Assembly (NCBI GenBank): GCA_903887415.1
Contig: CAISPO010000044.1
Coordinates: forward strand, 112,829-176,828
From: an uncultured Bacteroidota bacterium
Lineage (GTDB): Bacteria; Bacteroidota; Bacteroidia; Chitinophagales; Chitinophagaceae
Length of the DNA: 64,000 nucleotides
Reading direction: 5' to 3'
The translations under genes were made by a program, and so were the position numbers. This document shows, piece after piece, positions 1 to 9,981 of this stretch. Each line of letters opens with the position of its first letter. Position 1 is the first letter of the stretch. A model generated the notes under the pieces. The model was not told where the DNA came from and searched no databases. It worked only from the letters and a program-made list of their open reading frames with translations.

Positions 1-912
1 GAATGGCAGCAGCATATTGACACATAGCTTCACGATCTGGCTCACATCCTGTTTTTCGGAGAGCATACGGCCAAAAAGCGGCAGCAATATTGTAGCAAAC
101 ATGAGCCCAAACATATTGGCCTGATCCATGAGCCGGAATGCCGCTGCCCAGATATCGGCCTGTACCTTTCCATCCACAGAGGTGCGTTCTATAATGATGG
201 CGTCGGCACGGTTGTAAATGGACATCTGGAAAATAAGCAGCGCATAAGGAAAGCTCTCTTTTATAATCTTGAAAACGGTAGGGCCATGCAGTGAAAATTT
301 TAACCGCACGTCGGATATGCGCCTCAGAATAATATAGCCGGCTAATGCTGCAATAAAATAACTGAATATCTGTGCGCCCACAAACCATTCTATTTTAAAA
401 CTTTTGGCGGTGGGCGGGTATAACAGCAGGAAGCCGCAAATAATGATCATTAAAAAACGGTCTGTGATAGACAGCACCCCGTCTGTTTTGAATTTTTGCA
501 GGGCAGCGACATTGCTTCTAATGAAAGATACCAGTGAATTCAGGGCCTGTATCGCAAGTACGCCACCAAGCAATATCAGCTCCCACCCGCGATAACCTGA
601 AATGAATCCGAATGAAAATGCCAGGAGCATATAAACAAACATCAGCACAACCCTGGCTGATAACATAGCGGGGAACAAAGTTTGCAGTTTATCCGGGTTA
701 TGAGAGATGGTGCGGGTATTGTAGCTGGTGATGCCAAAATCGAGCATGATCTGGAAAATGATGCTGACGCTCAGCAGCGCCTGGTAAGTGCCATACGATC
801 CGGGGACTACTGTGTTTTGCACATTGCGGTCAATAAAAAAAGCCCATATAGGCTTCACCAGCACATTGACCGCAACAACAAAAAGTATATTTTTTACAAA
901 AAACCGGCGCAT
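1..912 (-). CDS. Wzx-like oligosaccharide flippase (partial, C-terminus beyond window)
   Basis: The reading frame stays open for 304 codons to the left edge, so only the N-terminal two thirds or so is present. It alternates hydrophobic helices (VVAVNVLVKPIWAFFIDRNV; LILLGGVLAIQALNSLVSF; MIIICGFLLLYPP) with short charged loops, as in MATE/PST-type flippases that move lipid-linked oligosaccharides across the inner membrane. The phrases TYQALLSVSIIFQIMLDFGI and NRADAIIIERT are typical of this superfamily. The ATG at 912 follows an A/T-rich leader and is the first in-frame start. The gene is divergent from a GT4 glycosyltransferase 55 bp away, which suggests a shared polysaccharide export locus. 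The substrate cannot be told from sequence. Confidence 0.8.
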   Translation of the reverse strand, partial: MRRFFVKNILFVVAVNVLVKPIWAFFIDRNVQNTVVPGSYGTYQALLSVSIIFQIMLDFGITSYNTRTISHNPDKLQTLFPAMLSARVVLMFVYMLLAFSFGFISGYRGWELILLGGVLAIQALNSLVSFIRSNVAALQKFKTDGVLSITDRFLMIIICGFLLLYPPTAKSFKIEWFVGAQIFSYFIAALAGYIILRRISDVRLKFSLHGPTVFKIIKESFPYALLIFQMSIYNRADAIIIERTSVDGKVQADIWAAAFRLMDQANMFGLMFATILLPLFGRMLSEKQDVSQIVKLCVNMLLPF

Positions 913-947
913 TCCTATAATTAACTGCTTATAATGCCGTAAAAGTA

Positions 948-955
948 TATTTTTG
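948..955 (+). promoter_or_regulatory. Candidate -7 element (TAnnTTTG) for the GT4 gene
   Basis: TATTTTTG matches the Bacteroidota -7 consensus TAnnTTTG and lies 12 bp before the glycosyltransferase ATG. No clear -33 TTTG is seen at the usual distance, so this is a weak call. Confidence 0.3.
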
Positions 956-967
956 TTGCCATAAGGT

Positions 968-2092
968 ATGCGAATTGCTGTAAATACACGGTTGCTGTTA
1001 AAAGGAAAGCTGGAAGGTATAGGTTGGTTTACTTATCAAACGCTGAATCACATTGTCCGGAACCATCCTGAACATGAGTTTTTCTTCTTTTTCGACCGGC
1101 CCTATGACCCCCAATTCGTTTTTGCACCTAACGTAACGCCTATAGTAGTTCATCCGCAAGCGCGGCACCCCATCTTGTTTTACATCTGGTTTGAATGGAG
1201 CATACCCATGATGCTGCGCAAATACAAGATAGACCTGTTCCTGTCGCCGGATGGCTATATGTCGCTGAGCACAAAGGTACCCACCTGCCTGGTGATACAT
1301 GACCTTGCTTTTGAGCACTACCCGGAGCATTCTGTATGGTCGCACCGCATGTACTGGCGGCACTATTCTCCGTTATTCGCAAAAAAGGCGGCACGTATAG
1401 TGACCGTATCTACTTTTTCAAAAAACGACATCAGCACACGCTATGGCATTGAGCCCTCTAAAATAGACGTGGTGTATAATGGCGCCCACGATGAGTATAA
1501 GCCACTAACTGTAACTGAGCGGGACGATGTAAAAAAGAAATTTGCGGATGGCTGCGAATATTTTGTGTTTGCCGGAGCACTGCACCCCCGTAAAAATATT
1601 GTGAACCTGCTAAAAGCATTTGCAACCTTCAAAAAACGGCAGCACACCAATATGAAACTGGTGATTGTGGGGCGTATGGCCTGGAAATATGAAGAAGTGG
1701 AACAGATGCGCGCTGAAATGCCTTTTAAAGAGGATGTGAGATGGGTTGGATATATGAATGTGGACGAGCTTTCTAAAGTTATGGGCGGGGCATATGCGTT
1801 GGTTTATGCCTCTCTTTTTGAGGGTTTTGGCATCCCTATACTGGAGGCGCTGCAATGCGGTGTACCGGCCATCGTAAGCAATACTTCTTCTATGCCGGAA
1901 GTAGCAGGAGAGGCGGGATTGCTTGTGGACCCGGCAGACGTGGACGACATTGCCAATAAAATGCACCTGCTCTACAAAGATGAAGCGCTGCGGAATAAGC
2001 TGATAGCTAATTCGCAGCAGCAAGTTAAAAAATTTGATTGGGGCCGGTCTGCAGTGAATTTGTGGGAGAGTATGATGAAGTGCATACAGTAA
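968..2092 (+). CDS. Glycosyltransferase family 4 (GT4)
   Basis: A 374-residue GT-B fold glycosyltransferase. The N-terminus (MRIAVNTRLLLKGKLEGIGW) is the usual GT4 first strand and glycine loop. LVIHDLAFEHYPE and IVTVSTFSKNDI form the acceptor-side domain. YFVFAGALHPRKN begins the nucleotide-sugar domain, and SLFEGFGIPILEALQCG (about residues 279-295) carries the EX7E motif that binds the donor. Length is normal for the family. It probably acts on the cytoplasmic face of the membrane in exopolysaccharide or O-antigen assembly, given the divergent flippase and the GDP-fucose genes 7 kb away. Donor and acceptor are not readable from sequence. Confidence 0.9.
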   Translation: MRIAVNTRLLLKGKLEGIGWFTYQTLNHIVRNHPEHEFFFFFDRPYDPQFVFAPNVTPIVVHPQARHPILFYIWFEWSIPMMLRKYKIDLFLSPDGYMSLSTKVPTCLVIHDLAFEHYPEHSVWSHRMYWRHYSPLFAKKAARIVTVSTFSKNDISTRYGIEPSKIDVVYNGAHDEYKPLTVTERDDVKKKFADGCEYFVFAGALHPRKNIVNLLKAFATFKKRQHTNMKLVIVGRMAWKYEEVEQMRAEMPFKEDVRWVGYMNVDELSKVMGGAYALVYASLFEGFGIPILEALQCGVPAIVSNTSSMPEVAGEAGLLVDPADVDDIANKMHLLYKDEALRNKLIANSQQQVKKFDWGRSAVNLWESMMKCIQ

Positions 2093-2122
2093 TCAAAAAT
2101 CCATAGACTAATGCATACGCAA

Positions 2123-2151
2123 GTAGAGCCGTTGCAATGCAACGGCTCTAC
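2123..2151. repeat. Palindromic repeat, GTAGAG family, copy A
   Basis: Two perfect 14-bp arms (GTAGAGCCGTTGCA and its complement) around a single A, between convergent gene ends. It is a diverged member of the GTAGAGACGC family also found at 17213, 35302, 40952 and 42981. Confidence 0.8.
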
Positions 2152-2186
2152 GAATTTATATCCTCAAATTACTTTGTACTATCGGA

Positions 2187-3563
2187 TTACGGGAATACGA
2201 TGCCATCGTATTTATTCACATCCGTATAAGGGATAGTGGAGTGATAGTAGGCATTGATCGTCTTGATTATTTCATTAGCAACCAGGGCATAGCCACGCGG
2301 TGTAAGGTGTACGCCATCCAAAGAGAATGCGCCGCCGGTCACAAATTGCGCATTGTAATTGATGCCATTGTATGCGAAACCGGATGCAACAGTACCCAAG
2401 TATGTGTGCATGTCCACATACGCCAGGTGATACTTAACCGCTTCTTGTTGAATAAATCCATTGAACTTGTCAGTAGCCGTCCTGATAAACTGGAGCTCAT
2501 CGGTAGTAAGTACATATTGTTTAGGAATAGGCGTAGTACTACCCCAACCCAGGCAAGTGAAGTTCATTTGAGGAGTAGAAAGCAAGATCAGCTCGCCTGT
2601 TACTGCCTGGCGTGTGTTGCCTGCATTATCCTGTATGATAAAATAGTTATACCCTATATGGAAGCCGATATTGGGGAACGAAGGGCGCCAGAATGCATTT
2701 AATGAGTCCGCCTGTGTTTGCCTGGCGAGATATAAGCCGTCGGCAGGTATTTCAGTAAAGAAAGGAACAGTAGTTACGTCAGGAATATTAATAAGCGCTC
2801 CGCTTGCACCGGTGCTGGTAGCCACTCTTAAAGCTGAATCATACAGCGTCTCGAACACATAGGTTGGCGTTATGTCGCTCGTGTTGTAGAGATTGCCAAA
2901 TACCGGGGAAGCGCTATCGGCGCCATGGCCCTGGCCGCCTGCTGTAGCATAGCCCAAAACATCATTTGCTCCCAGCCACATGGTGAAAAAGGTAGGATAC
3001 AGGTTATTGGCCATGTAAATAAGCTCGTCCATTGGCGTTCCCGCTGTGTTATGGTAGAACCTTGCAGCATATGGGTTGAAGGTCGAATAGCCCGCAACCG
3101 GGTAGTCAGCAATACGGATACCCGGTACGCCGATATTGTTTATCTGCCCATGATTGGCAGGGCTTACATAGGCCACAGCATCGTCCGGGTCCTGGGAAAA
3201 CCCGGGCACAGTCGTTGGCGCCAGGGAGCTGATACCGGTGCAGGTATCAGTACCTACTGCTAATATCAGCTTTGAAGAAGGATAACCATTATCACTGTGC
3301 AGCAGCGGCTGAATAAAAGGGCCCTTTGCAGCTTTGTCGCCGCTGATGGTTGTGAACTGCTCAAACAAACGCTCCGGGTAAGAGTTAACCTGGCCGCTAA
3401 GGGTAAGGCTGTTGTTGGCATAACCAGCGGTCAGGGAGTTACCTATGGCGAGATAGTTGGTAAAAGTTGCTGTACCAGGAGATACCGGGGCAGAGATCTT
3501 AACACTTGGCTTACATGCCGCAAACAGGAAGGCAACAGCGCCAATGATATATATCTTTCTCAT
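2187..3563 (-). CDS. SGNH/GDSL-family hydrolase lipoprotein
   Basis: A 458-residue exported protein. The signal peptide ends in a lipobox (FLFAAC, Cys16), so it is probably anchored in the outer membrane. YLAIGNSLTAGYAN (about 38-51) is the block I serine motif, with Asn in place of Asp (GNSL). MWLGANDVLG is the block III G-x-N-D motif, and LDGVHLTPRGYALVAN near the C-terminus gives the catalytic Asp and His. This is the esterase/lipase-type SGNH fold; the ester substrate is unknown. The gene lies 24 bp downstream of a FadL-type channel on the same strand. Pairing a fatty-acid channel with a surface esterase suggests uptake of acyl products, which is an inference. Confidence 0.85.
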   Translation of the reverse strand: MRKIYIIGAVAFLFAACKPSVKISAPVSPGTATFTNYLAIGNSLTAGYANNSLTLSGQVNSYPERLFEQFTTISGDKAAKGPFIQPLLHSDNGYPSSKLILAVGTDTCTGISSLAPTTVPGFSQDPDDAVAYVSPANHGQINNIGVPGIRIADYPVAGYSTFNPYAARFYHNTAGTPMDELIYMANNLYPTFFTMWLGANDVLGYATAGGQGHGADSASPVFGNLYNTSDITPTYVFETLYDSALRVATSTGASGALINIPDVTTVPFFTEIPADGLYLARQTQADSLNAFWRPSFPNIGFHIGYNYFIIQDNAGNTRQAVTGELILLSTPQMNFTCLGWGSTTPIPKQYVLTTDELQFIRTATDKFNGFIQQEAVKYHLAYVDMHTYLGTVASGFAYNGINYNAQFVTGGAFSLDGVHLTPRGYALVANEIIKTINAYYHSTIPYTDVNKYDGIVFP

Positions 3564-3587
3564 CGTTTTACTTTTTTAGATCAGTTT

Positions 3588-4832
3588 TTAAAAGTTATAG
3601 TAAAGTGCAATCCCCGGGGTCACAGCCTGAGTCTGATACGTGCCGCTAAAACCACCAAAATTATAGTCACCCGCACGCTTAACTGTGGAAGTACCCTCAA
3701 CGGCAGCAATTATAGTAAACCTTGGCATTGGCTTTACAGTTGCGCCGCAGGTAACCACATAACGGTTAGCATCCGGAAGGTCAGGAGATACAAAACCATT
3801 TGTAACAGGTGTAGGATCGTAAGCAGCACCTGCCATTACAGCCACTACCTTGTTTATCTTATAGGTTGCGCCTATCCTTGGCGTAAAAGTATTTTGATAA
3901 TGGCGGGGTGCATGTATATCCTGCAGCGTAGATGTATGCTGTGAAAAATTGAATCTCAGTGAATCGAATGAATTCCATCCGGTATAATTAAGGTCAAACT
4001 GGAAAGTCCACCCGCCCATGCGGTAGCCTACACCAAACGAAACAACCTGCGGCACAGGAAGCTGAGAGTCAAATTTAGTATTCGGGAATGAATCACGCAG
4101 GGATGTTGGCACTGTGAAATTTGCAGATCCGCCGCTGATGCTCATATTTACCTGCGAACGGTAAGTAAGGCCAAACTGCAATTCGTCGCTCAATTTGAAC
4201 TGCGCGCCAACATTAAAGCCAACTCCGTTTGCATTGCCGCTCAGCTTTGCCTGGCCATCATCATAGCCTGGGCCCAATGTGCTGTGAACGGGCATAGCCT
4301 CAGAAAAATTCAGCGATCCTATTCCGTAAACGAACCCTGCGCCTACAGAAAGGAAGTCACTTATTTTATAAGCTATTGTGGGCTGAAAGAATACTGTTTT
4401 GAGCGTTATGGACTGCACAAGGTATTTGCCCAGCCAGTTAGTGCCCCAGTCGAGGCCGCTGCCTGCAGGCGTGTATATGCCCAGGCCTAATGCTATCCTG
4501 CTGTTTTCCTGTACCAATCCGCCAACATATACGTTGAATGGAGTGAACGTTTGCGGGTTTGTCCGCACGCTGGTAGGAGTAGTGCCGGAATTCTCCTGGT
4601 TGCCAAAAGCCGTAGAAGGCATGATAGCGGAAACGCTCACGTAGGCCTGTATGCCTTTAAGCCGTGCAAGGCCGCCCGGGTTATAAAATATGGTTGAAGC
4701 ATCCCATGGCCAGGCAGTGCCCGTACCGCCCATTGCAACCTGCCTCAGGCCTTCAAGATTGATCTGGTAGCCCGCACCGAAAGATGTCGCTGCCGACAAT
4801 AAGAATGATGCTGCTAATAAGTGTTTCTTCAT
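3588..4832 (-). CDS. OmpP1/FadL family outer-membrane channel
   Basis: A 414-residue beta-barrel with a signal peptide (MKKHLLAASFLLSAATSFGA). The mature N-terminus (GYQINLEGLRQVAMGGTGTA, then STIFYNPGGLARLKG) matches the FadL hatch region with its conserved Asn-Pro. The rest shows alternating amphipathic strands and ends in an aromatic residue (GIALYYNF), the signal for outer-membrane insertion. FadL homologues carry long-chain fatty acids or other hydrophobic molecules across the outer membrane. It is the first gene of a two-gene unit with the SGNH lipoprotein downstream. The 160 bp before it contain short AAATTCCAAAT-like direct repeats and no evident gene. Confidence 0.88.
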   Translation of the reverse strand: MKKHLLAASFLLSAATSFGAGYQINLEGLRQVAMGGTGTAWPWDASTIFYNPGGLARLKGIQAYVSVSAIMPSTAFGNQENSGTTPTSVRTNPQTFTPFNVYVGGLVQENSRIALGLGIYTPAGSGLDWGTNWLGKYLVQSITLKTVFFQPTIAYKISDFLSVGAGFVYGIGSLNFSEAMPVHSTLGPGYDDGQAKLSGNANGVGFNVGAQFKLSDELQFGLTYRSQVNMSISGGSANFTVPTSLRDSFPNTKFDSQLPVPQVVSFGVGYRMGGWTFQFDLNYTGWNSFDSLRFNFSQHTSTLQDIHAPRHYQNTFTPRIGATYKINKVVAVMAGAAYDPTPVTNGFVSPDLPDANRYVVTCGATVKPMPRFTIIAAVEGTSTVKRAGDYNFGGFSGTYQTQAVTPGIALYYNF

Positions 4833-4993
4833 AAATTATGTTGTTAAAAAACTAAAATCAATTCAACAGGTATCAGAATAATTGGGTTAAGGTAAAGCAC
4901 AAAATTTCAAAATCCAAATCCCAAGGGCAAATTCCAAATCAGAAATTCCAAATTCCGAACTGAAATTTGGGGGAAAAGTGTCCGATTATGGCG

Positions 4994-5698
4994 TCAGGAA
5001 ACAGCGATGCCGATGGTAGCGATACTGATTTTCACGTCTTTATGTGCCATTGATGCCAGCGCACAGGCTTCAAGCGTAGCCCCGGTCGTAAGCACGTCAT
5101 CGCAAATTAAAATGTGCTTTCCGGCTAGCGCGGCATTTTCTTTGATCTTAAAAGCCCCGGCCATATTATCTACCCGCTCTGCCCTGGTTTTGTGGGTCTG
5201 GCTTTCCGTATCCCTTACTCTGAGCAATATTTTGTCGGTGGCCGGCTTGTGCAGTGCCTCGCTCATACCTTCGGCTATCAGCATACTTTGGTTGTAGCCT
5301 CGTTTAGCCTGCTTGGCCGGATGCAGTGGGACCGGGATGATCATATCGACTGATGAGGCCCAACCAGCAGCTTGCAAGGAATGGCCGAAACGCTTACCAA
5401 GGTAGTAGCCTGTCTCTTTTTTGTCTTTGTACTTAAGTCCGTGGATCAGATGCTGCAACAGCCCGTCATTGGTGAAATAAGCGAATGAGGTAGCATGAGC
5501 AAAAGGTATCCGGCCTGCAAACCGTAGCTCGGTTTCATTTTCGGGGATATGATGATAATTAGTTTCGGGTACCTCCAGCGCACAACTAATGCACAATACT
5601 TCCTCGGCTGCCAGCAATGGCTTGCCGCACCCCTCGCACAGGCGGGGATAGAATAGGTGGACGAGGCCATGAGTGAGGTCTTTGAGGAGCGAGGACAT
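4994..5698 (-). CDS. comF: ComF family phosphoribosyltransferase-like protein
   Basis: A 234-residue protein with the standard ComF layout. An N-terminal zinc-binding motif (CEGCGKPLLAAEEVLCISC, about residues 19-37) is followed by a phosphoribosyltransferase domain carrying the PRPP loop HILICDDVLTTGATLEA (about 194-210). ALKYKDKK-type and MIIPVPLHPAKQAKRGYNQS segments are also characteristic. ComF proteins take part in uptake and processing of single-stranded DNA during transformation. The gene stands alone here, 98 bp below gcvP on the same strand and separated from it by a terminator. Confidence 0.9.
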   Translation of the reverse strand: MSSLLKDLTHGLVHLFYPRLCEGCGKPLLAAEEVLCISCALEVPETNYHHIPENETELRFAGRIPFAHATSFAYFTNDGLLQHLIHGLKYKDKKETGYYLGKRFGHSLQAAGWASSVDMIIPVPLHPAKQAKRGYNQSMLIAEGMSEALHKPATDKILLRVRDTESQTHKTRAERVDNMAGAFKIKENAALAGKHILICDDVLTTGATLEACALASMAHKDVKISIATIGIAVS

Positions 5699-5725
5699 TT
5701 TTAGAGTTATGTAGTAAAAATAACA

Positions 5726-5747
5726 AACCCTGCCAAAAAGCAGGGTT
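5726..5747 (-). terminator. Intrinsic terminator of gcvP
   Basis: AACCCTGC and GCAGGGTT arms enclose a 6-base loop, followed on the minus strand by a T-rich tract. It lies between gcvP and comF, where a minus-strand terminator is expected. Confidence 0.6.
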
Positions 5748-5771
5748 CATTTTCAAATTTGCATATTTTCA

Positions 5772-5789
5772 TCCCAATAGCCATCGGGA
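5772..5789. repeat. Short palindromic repeat (TCCCAATAGCCATCGGGA)
   Basis: Inverted 7-mers around AGCC, immediately 3' of gcvP. The same core with its flanking CATTTTCATCCC recurs at 57624, so this is a small dispersed repeat and not merely a local hairpin. Confidence 0.5.
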
Positions 5790-5796
5790 CATTACC

Positions 5797-8694
5797 TCAC
5801 GCTTCCGCATAAGACTCAGTAGGCTCACAAGTGCATACCAGATTGCGGTCGCCGTAGGTGTTGTTTACACGCGATACCGATGGCCAGAACTTGTTGTGCT
5901 TCACCCAGTGCAGCGGGAAGGCTGCCTGCTGGCGGCTGTATTTATGGTTCCACTCATCGGCAGTGATAACAGCCTGGGTGTGTGGTGCATTTTTCAGTGC
6001 GTTGTCGTGCTTGTCGGCGCGGCCGTCTTCTATGTCGCGGATCTCCTGGCGGATGGCCAGCATGGCTTCGCAGAAGCGGTCGAGCTCGGCTTTGTCTTCG
6101 CTTTCCGTGGGCTCTATCATCAGTGTACCCGGCACAGGGAAGCTCATGGTAGGTGCATGGAAACCAAAGTCTATAAGGCGCTTTGCTACATCTTCAGCTT
6201 CTATCTCCGCGCTCTTTTTGTACGGGCGCAGGTCAACGATGAACTCATGCGCGCAGGTGCCACCATGGCCTGTATAAAGAATGTCGAAATCATCCTGCAG
6301 GCGGGAGCGCATGTAGTTGGCGTTCAGTATTGCATACTCAGTAGCAAGACGCACACCTCTTGATCCCAGCATACGTATGTAGCCGTAAGAAATGAGCAGA
6401 ATGCTTGCTGAGCCGAAGGGCGCTGCTGAAACAGCCTCACCCCGGCCCTCTCCCAGGGAGAGGGAGGTGTTACCTGCATTGTTCATTACATGACCTGGAA
6501 GGAATGGCTCCAGGTGTTTCTTCACACAGATGGGACCCATGCCGGGGCCGCCGCCGCCGTGCGGTATGGAGAAGGTCTTGTGAAGGTTCAGGTGGCAAAC
6601 GTCTGCGCCAATGAGGCCGGGGGCTGTAAGCCCCACCTGTGCATTCATATTTGCGCCATCCATATATACCTGCCCGCCATGCTGGTGTATAATGTTGGTA
6701 ATATCCTTTATCGATTCTTCGTAGATACCGTATGTAGAGGGATAAGTGATCATGATGCCTGCAAGGTTGGCGGCATGCAGCTCTGCTTTTACTTTCAGGT
6801 CGTGTATGTCCACATAGCCATTGTCGTGGGCTTTTACCACTACTACCTTGTACCCTACCATTACTGCGCTGGCAGGGTTGGTGCCGTGAGCGGAGATAGG
6901 TATGAGGATCACGTTGCGGTGGCCTTCGTTGCGGCTGTGGTGGTAACCACGAATAGCCAGCAGCCCGGCATATTCGCCCTGTGCGCCACTGTTGGGCTGC
7001 AGGCTGCAGGCATCGAATGCGGTTATTTCGCAGAGGTATTCAGAAAGCTCTTTTGCGATCTGCAGGTAGCCCGCGCACTGGTCTAGCGGTGCAAAGGGGT
7101 GCATTTTGCTCCAATGGGCCCAGCTAAGCGGCATCATTTCTGTTGCTGCGTTGAGCTTCATGGTGCAGGAGCCCAGGGAGATCATGCTGGTGTTAAGGCT
7201 GAGGTCTTTATTTTCCAGCATCTTTATATAGCGCATCATCTGTGTCTCGCTGTGATGGCTGTTGAACACCTGGTGTTTCAGGAATTCGCTGGTGCGGGTA
7301 AGGGAAGTTGGGATGTGCGTCAGCGCTATATTGTCATCCATTTCGAACGTAACAGGTTCATCGGGATTGGCGAATACAGAAAGAATATCCAGCAGGTCAA
7401 TGGTGGTAGTTGTTTCGTCAAGCGAGATACCAACAATATTTCCCGGGTGGTAGCAGAAGTTAATACCACGCGCCTCTGATACCCTGCGTGTGGTCTCCAC
7501 ATCGTCAACGGTAACAGTAATGGTATCAAAATAAGCCTTACTGCGCACACTCACACCGGCTTCGGTCAACGCCTCTGCCAAAGACTGCGTAAGTGCGGCA
7601 ACACGCTTGGCTATATTCGTCAGCCCGTCCGGACCGTGATATACAGCATACATGGCGGCTATATTTGCCAGAAGCGCTTGTGCAGTGCAAATGTTGGATG
7701 TCGCTTTTTCTCTTTTTATGTGCTGCTCACGGGTGCCCAACGCCATGCGCAATGCACGGTTTCCTGCGGCATCGATGCTTACGCCTATGAGCCGGCCAGG
7801 TATAAGGCGCTTGAAATCATCTTTTGTAGCAAAGAAAGCAGCGTGAGGACCGCCATAACCCAACGGTACGCCAAAACGCTGTGCAGAGCCGAGGGCGACA
7901 TCAGCGCCCATCTCGCCCGGAGGTGTAAGCAGCGTAAGCGCAAGCAGATCGGTAGCCATAGCCACATAACCACCAGCCTCATGCATAGTAGCTATGAAAC
8001 CACGATAATCTTCCACTTCACCCTTGGCGGTTGGGTACTGTACCAATCCACCAAAATAAGTAGTATCAATATCGGCAATGCGATAGTCACCGTAAACCAC
8101 TTCTATACCCAGGGGCGCGGCGCGGGTAGCAACCACATCTTTAGTTTGTGCAAACACATCATGGTCAACAAAAAACTTCGGGCGCTCAGGGGCGCTGGTA
8201 TCTTTGTTCAGCGCATGAAAGAACATGTTCATTGCCTCTGCAGCAGCGGTAGCCTCATCCAGCAGCGATGCATTGGTAATGGGCAAAGCGGTGAGGTCGC
8301 TCACTATTGTCTGGAAGTTGAGCAGGCTCTCTAGGCGGCCCTGGCTTATTTCGGCCTGGTATGGCGTGTACTGTGTGTACCATCCCGGGTTCTCGAAAAC
8401 ATTGCGCAGTATCACGCTTGGGGTATGCGTATCATAGTAGCCCTGGCCAATATAGCTTTTGAACGGCTTATTTTTCTGAGAAGTCTCTTTAAGGCCGTGC
8501 AGGTATTCTGCTTCACTCACGCCTTCCGGGATGCGCAGCTTGTGGTTCATGCGGATGGATGCAGGAACAGTGCGGTTTATGAGCTCTTCCATGCCATCTA
8601 CCCCTATAGCCTGGAGCATATCCTGTGTATCCTGCACACCGGGGCCTATATGCCGGTGAGTAAATTCTTCGTTTTGAATGGAAAACAAATTCAT
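5797..8694 (-). CDS. gcvP: Glycine dehydrogenase (aminomethyl-transferring), P-protein
   Basis: A 965-residue single-chain P-protein, the PLP-dependent decarboxylase of the glycine cleavage system. N-terminal half: FTHRHIGPG and [13 protein letters not shown]-terminal half: [18 protein letters not shown] and the PLP-lysine region [21 protein letters not shown] place the start at 8694 ([15 protein letters not shown]), not 48 bp upstream, because the family begins just before FxxRHIG. At about residues 738-755, where relatives have a short glycine-rich loop before AVSAAP, this protein has LSLGEGRGE, encoded by a palindromic repeat (see 6435-6467). The other glycine cleavage genes are not in the window. 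Confidence 0.95.
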   Translation of the reverse strand: MNLFSIQNEEFTHRHIGPGVQDTQDMLQAIGVDGMEELINRTVPASIRMNHKLRIPEGVSEAEYLHGLKETSQKNKPFKSYIGQGYYDTHTPSVILRNVFENPGWYTQYTPYQAEISQGRLESLLNFQTIVSDLTALPITNASLLDEATAAAEAMNMFFHALNKDTSAPERPKFFVDHDVFAQTKDVVATRAAPLGIEVVYGDYRIADIDTTYFGGLVQYPTAKGEVEDYRGFIATMHEAGGYVAMATDLLALTLLTPPGEMGADVALGSAQRFGVPLGYGGPHAAFFATKDDFKRLIPGRLIGVSIDAAGNRALRMALGTREQHIKREKATSNICTAQALLANIAAMYAVYHGPDGLTNIAKRVAALTQSLAEALTEAGVSVRSKAYFDTITVTVDDVETTRRVSEARGINFCYHPGNIVGISLDETTTTIDLLDILSVFANPDEPVTFEMDDNIALTHIPTSLTRTSEFLKHQVFNSHHSETQMMRYIKMLENKDLSLNTSMISLGSCTMKLNAATEMMPLSWAHWSKMHPFAPLDQCAGYLQIAKELSEYLCEITAFDACSLQPNSGAQGEYAGLLAIRGYHHSRNEGHRNVILIPISAHGTNPASAVMVGYKVVVVKAHDNGYVDIHDLKVKAELHAANLAGIMITYPSTYGIYEESIKDITNIIHQHGGQVYMDGANMNAQVGLTAPGLIGADVCHLNLHKTFSIPHGGGGPGMGPICVKKHLEPFLPGHVMNNAGNTSLSLGEGRGEAVSAAPFGSASILLISYGYIRMLGSRGVRLATEYAILNANYMRSRLQDDFDILYTGHGGTCAHEFIVDLRPYKKSAEIEAEDVAKRLIDFGFHAPTMSFPVPGTLMIEPTESEDKAELDRFCEAMLAIRQEIRDIEDGRADKHDNALKNAPHTQAVITADEWNHKYSRQQAAFPLHWVKHNKFWPSVSRVNNTYGDRNLVCTCEPTESYAEA
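6435..6467. repeat. Palindromic repeat element inside gcvP
   Basis: CCTCACCCCGGCCCTCTCCC runs into a perfect 19-bp palindrome at 6446-6464 (9-bp arms, 1-base loop). The composition is unlike the surrounding gene. Read on the gcvP strand it encodes [10 protein letters not shown] in frame, lengthening a surface loop by about five residues relative to familiar P-proteins. Confidence 0.65.
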
Positions 8695-8846
8695 AAAATG
8701 GAATAAAGTATTTGTTAGTATTTTTTGTCTAAAGAAGTGCAAAGATAAATTAAATACAGTAATTGATAAGACGCATAATAATTATTGCCATTAAACAGGG
8801 TTGCCCATGCCCAAAGATGTGAAACGCCTTACGCTACAGAAAAGTT

Positions 8847-8854
8847 TATATTTG
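8847..8854 (+). promoter_or_regulatory. Candidate -7 element for gmd-fcl
   Basis: TATATTTG fits TAnnTTTG and ends 14 bp before the chosen gmd ATG, which implies a very short leader. No convincing -33 box. Confidence 0.35.
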
Positions 8855-8868
8855 CCAAAATTTACCTG

Positions 8869-9981
8869 ATGAAGAAAGCCCTGATAACAGGCATAACGGG
8901 ACAAGACGGCGCCTACCTTGCCGAACTACTGCTGGGCAAGGGGTATGAGGTACATGGCGTGAAGCGGCGCACATCACTGATAAATACCGGCCGTATAGAT
9001 CATTTGTATAAAGACCTGCACGAAAAAGACGTCAGGTTCATGCTCCATTACGGCGATCTTACCGATTCTACCAATATAATCCGCATCATACAGGAAGTGC
9101 AGCCTGATGAGATATACAACCTGGGCGCTATGAGCCATGTGCAGGTGAGCTTTGAGGAGCCGGAATATGTAGCTAATACCGACGCAACCGGTACCCTGCG
9201 TATTTTGGAAGCGATCCGCATATTGGGGCTGGAGAAAAAAACCCGGATATACCAGGCATCAACTTCTGAGCTCTATGGTAAAGTACAGGCGGTGCCGCAA
9301 AATGAGACGACTCCCTTTTATCCACGCTCGCCATATGGTGTGGCGAAACTATACGCATACTGGATCACCGTAAATTACCGGGAAGCATACGGCATGTATG
9401 CCTGCAACGGCATTTTATTTAACCATGAGAGCCCGCTACGCGGAGAAACTTTTGTAACCAGGAAGATAACACGGGGTATAGCTGAAATAGTGCTGGGGCT
9501 GAAGAATAAGCTATGGCTGGGCAACCTGGGCGCAAAGCGCGACTGGGGCCATGCCAAAGACTATGTGGAGGCTATGTGGCTGATGCTACAGCAGCCGGAA
9601 CCGGAAGACTTTGTTATAGCTACCGGCGTTACTACTTCGGTGCGTGACTTCGTGAAACTCGCATTCGCACATGCGGGTGTAGAGGTAGGTTTTCAGGGTA
9701 CGGGCGAAAAAGAACAGGGTATTGTAACCAAAGTATTGAACCCGGAATGTAAAGTAACTGTAGGCGATGTGGTGGTAGAAGTAGATAAGCGTTACTTCCG
9801 TCCCACAGAAGTGGACCTGCTGCTGGGCGATGCTACTAAGGCAAAGGAAAAAATGGGCTGGGTACCCAAATATACACTCGACGAACTGGCCAAAGAAATG
9901 GTGCTCTCGGATATTGCACATTTCCGGAAAGAAGTGCTGCTCAATGAATCGGGCTACCGCACCTTAAATCAATATGAGTAA
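8869..9981 (+). CDS. gmd: GDP-mannose 4,6-dehydratase
   Basis: A 370-residue extended SDR enzyme that converts GDP-mannose to GDP-4-keto-6-deoxymannose, the first step to GDP-L-fucose. [19 protein letters not shown] holds the NADP-binding GxxGxxG loop. [11 protein letters not shown] carries the catalytic Ser/Thr and Glu, and [15 protein letters not shown] the YxxxK pair. [20 protein letters not shown] is a GMD signature. I start at MKKALITG (8869): an upstream in-frame ATG would add 28 residues with no family counterpart. Its TAA overlaps the ATG of the next gene by one base, so the two are translationally coupled. Confidence 0.96.
   Translation: MKKALITGITGQDGAYLAELLLGKGYEVHGVKRRTSLINTGRIDHLYKDLHEKDVRFMLHYGDLTDSTNIIRIIQEVQPDEIYNLGAMSHVQVSFEEPEYVANTDATGTLRILEAIRILGLEKKTRIYQASTSELYGKVQAVPQNETTPFYPRSPYGVAKLYAYWITVNYREAYGMYACNGILFNHESPLRGETFVTRKITRGIAEIVLGLKNKLWLGNLGAKRDWGHAKDYVEAMWLMLQQPEPEDFVIATGVTTSVRDFVKLAFAHAGVEVGFQGTGEKEQGIVTKVLNPECKVTVGDVVVEVDKRYFRPTEVDLLLGDATKAKEKMGWVPKYTLDELAKEMVLSDIAHFRKEVLLNESGYRTLNQYE

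Noticed and set aside
7636..8334. 232-codon plus-strand frame
   Set aside because: Antisense to gcvP; product has no domain features.
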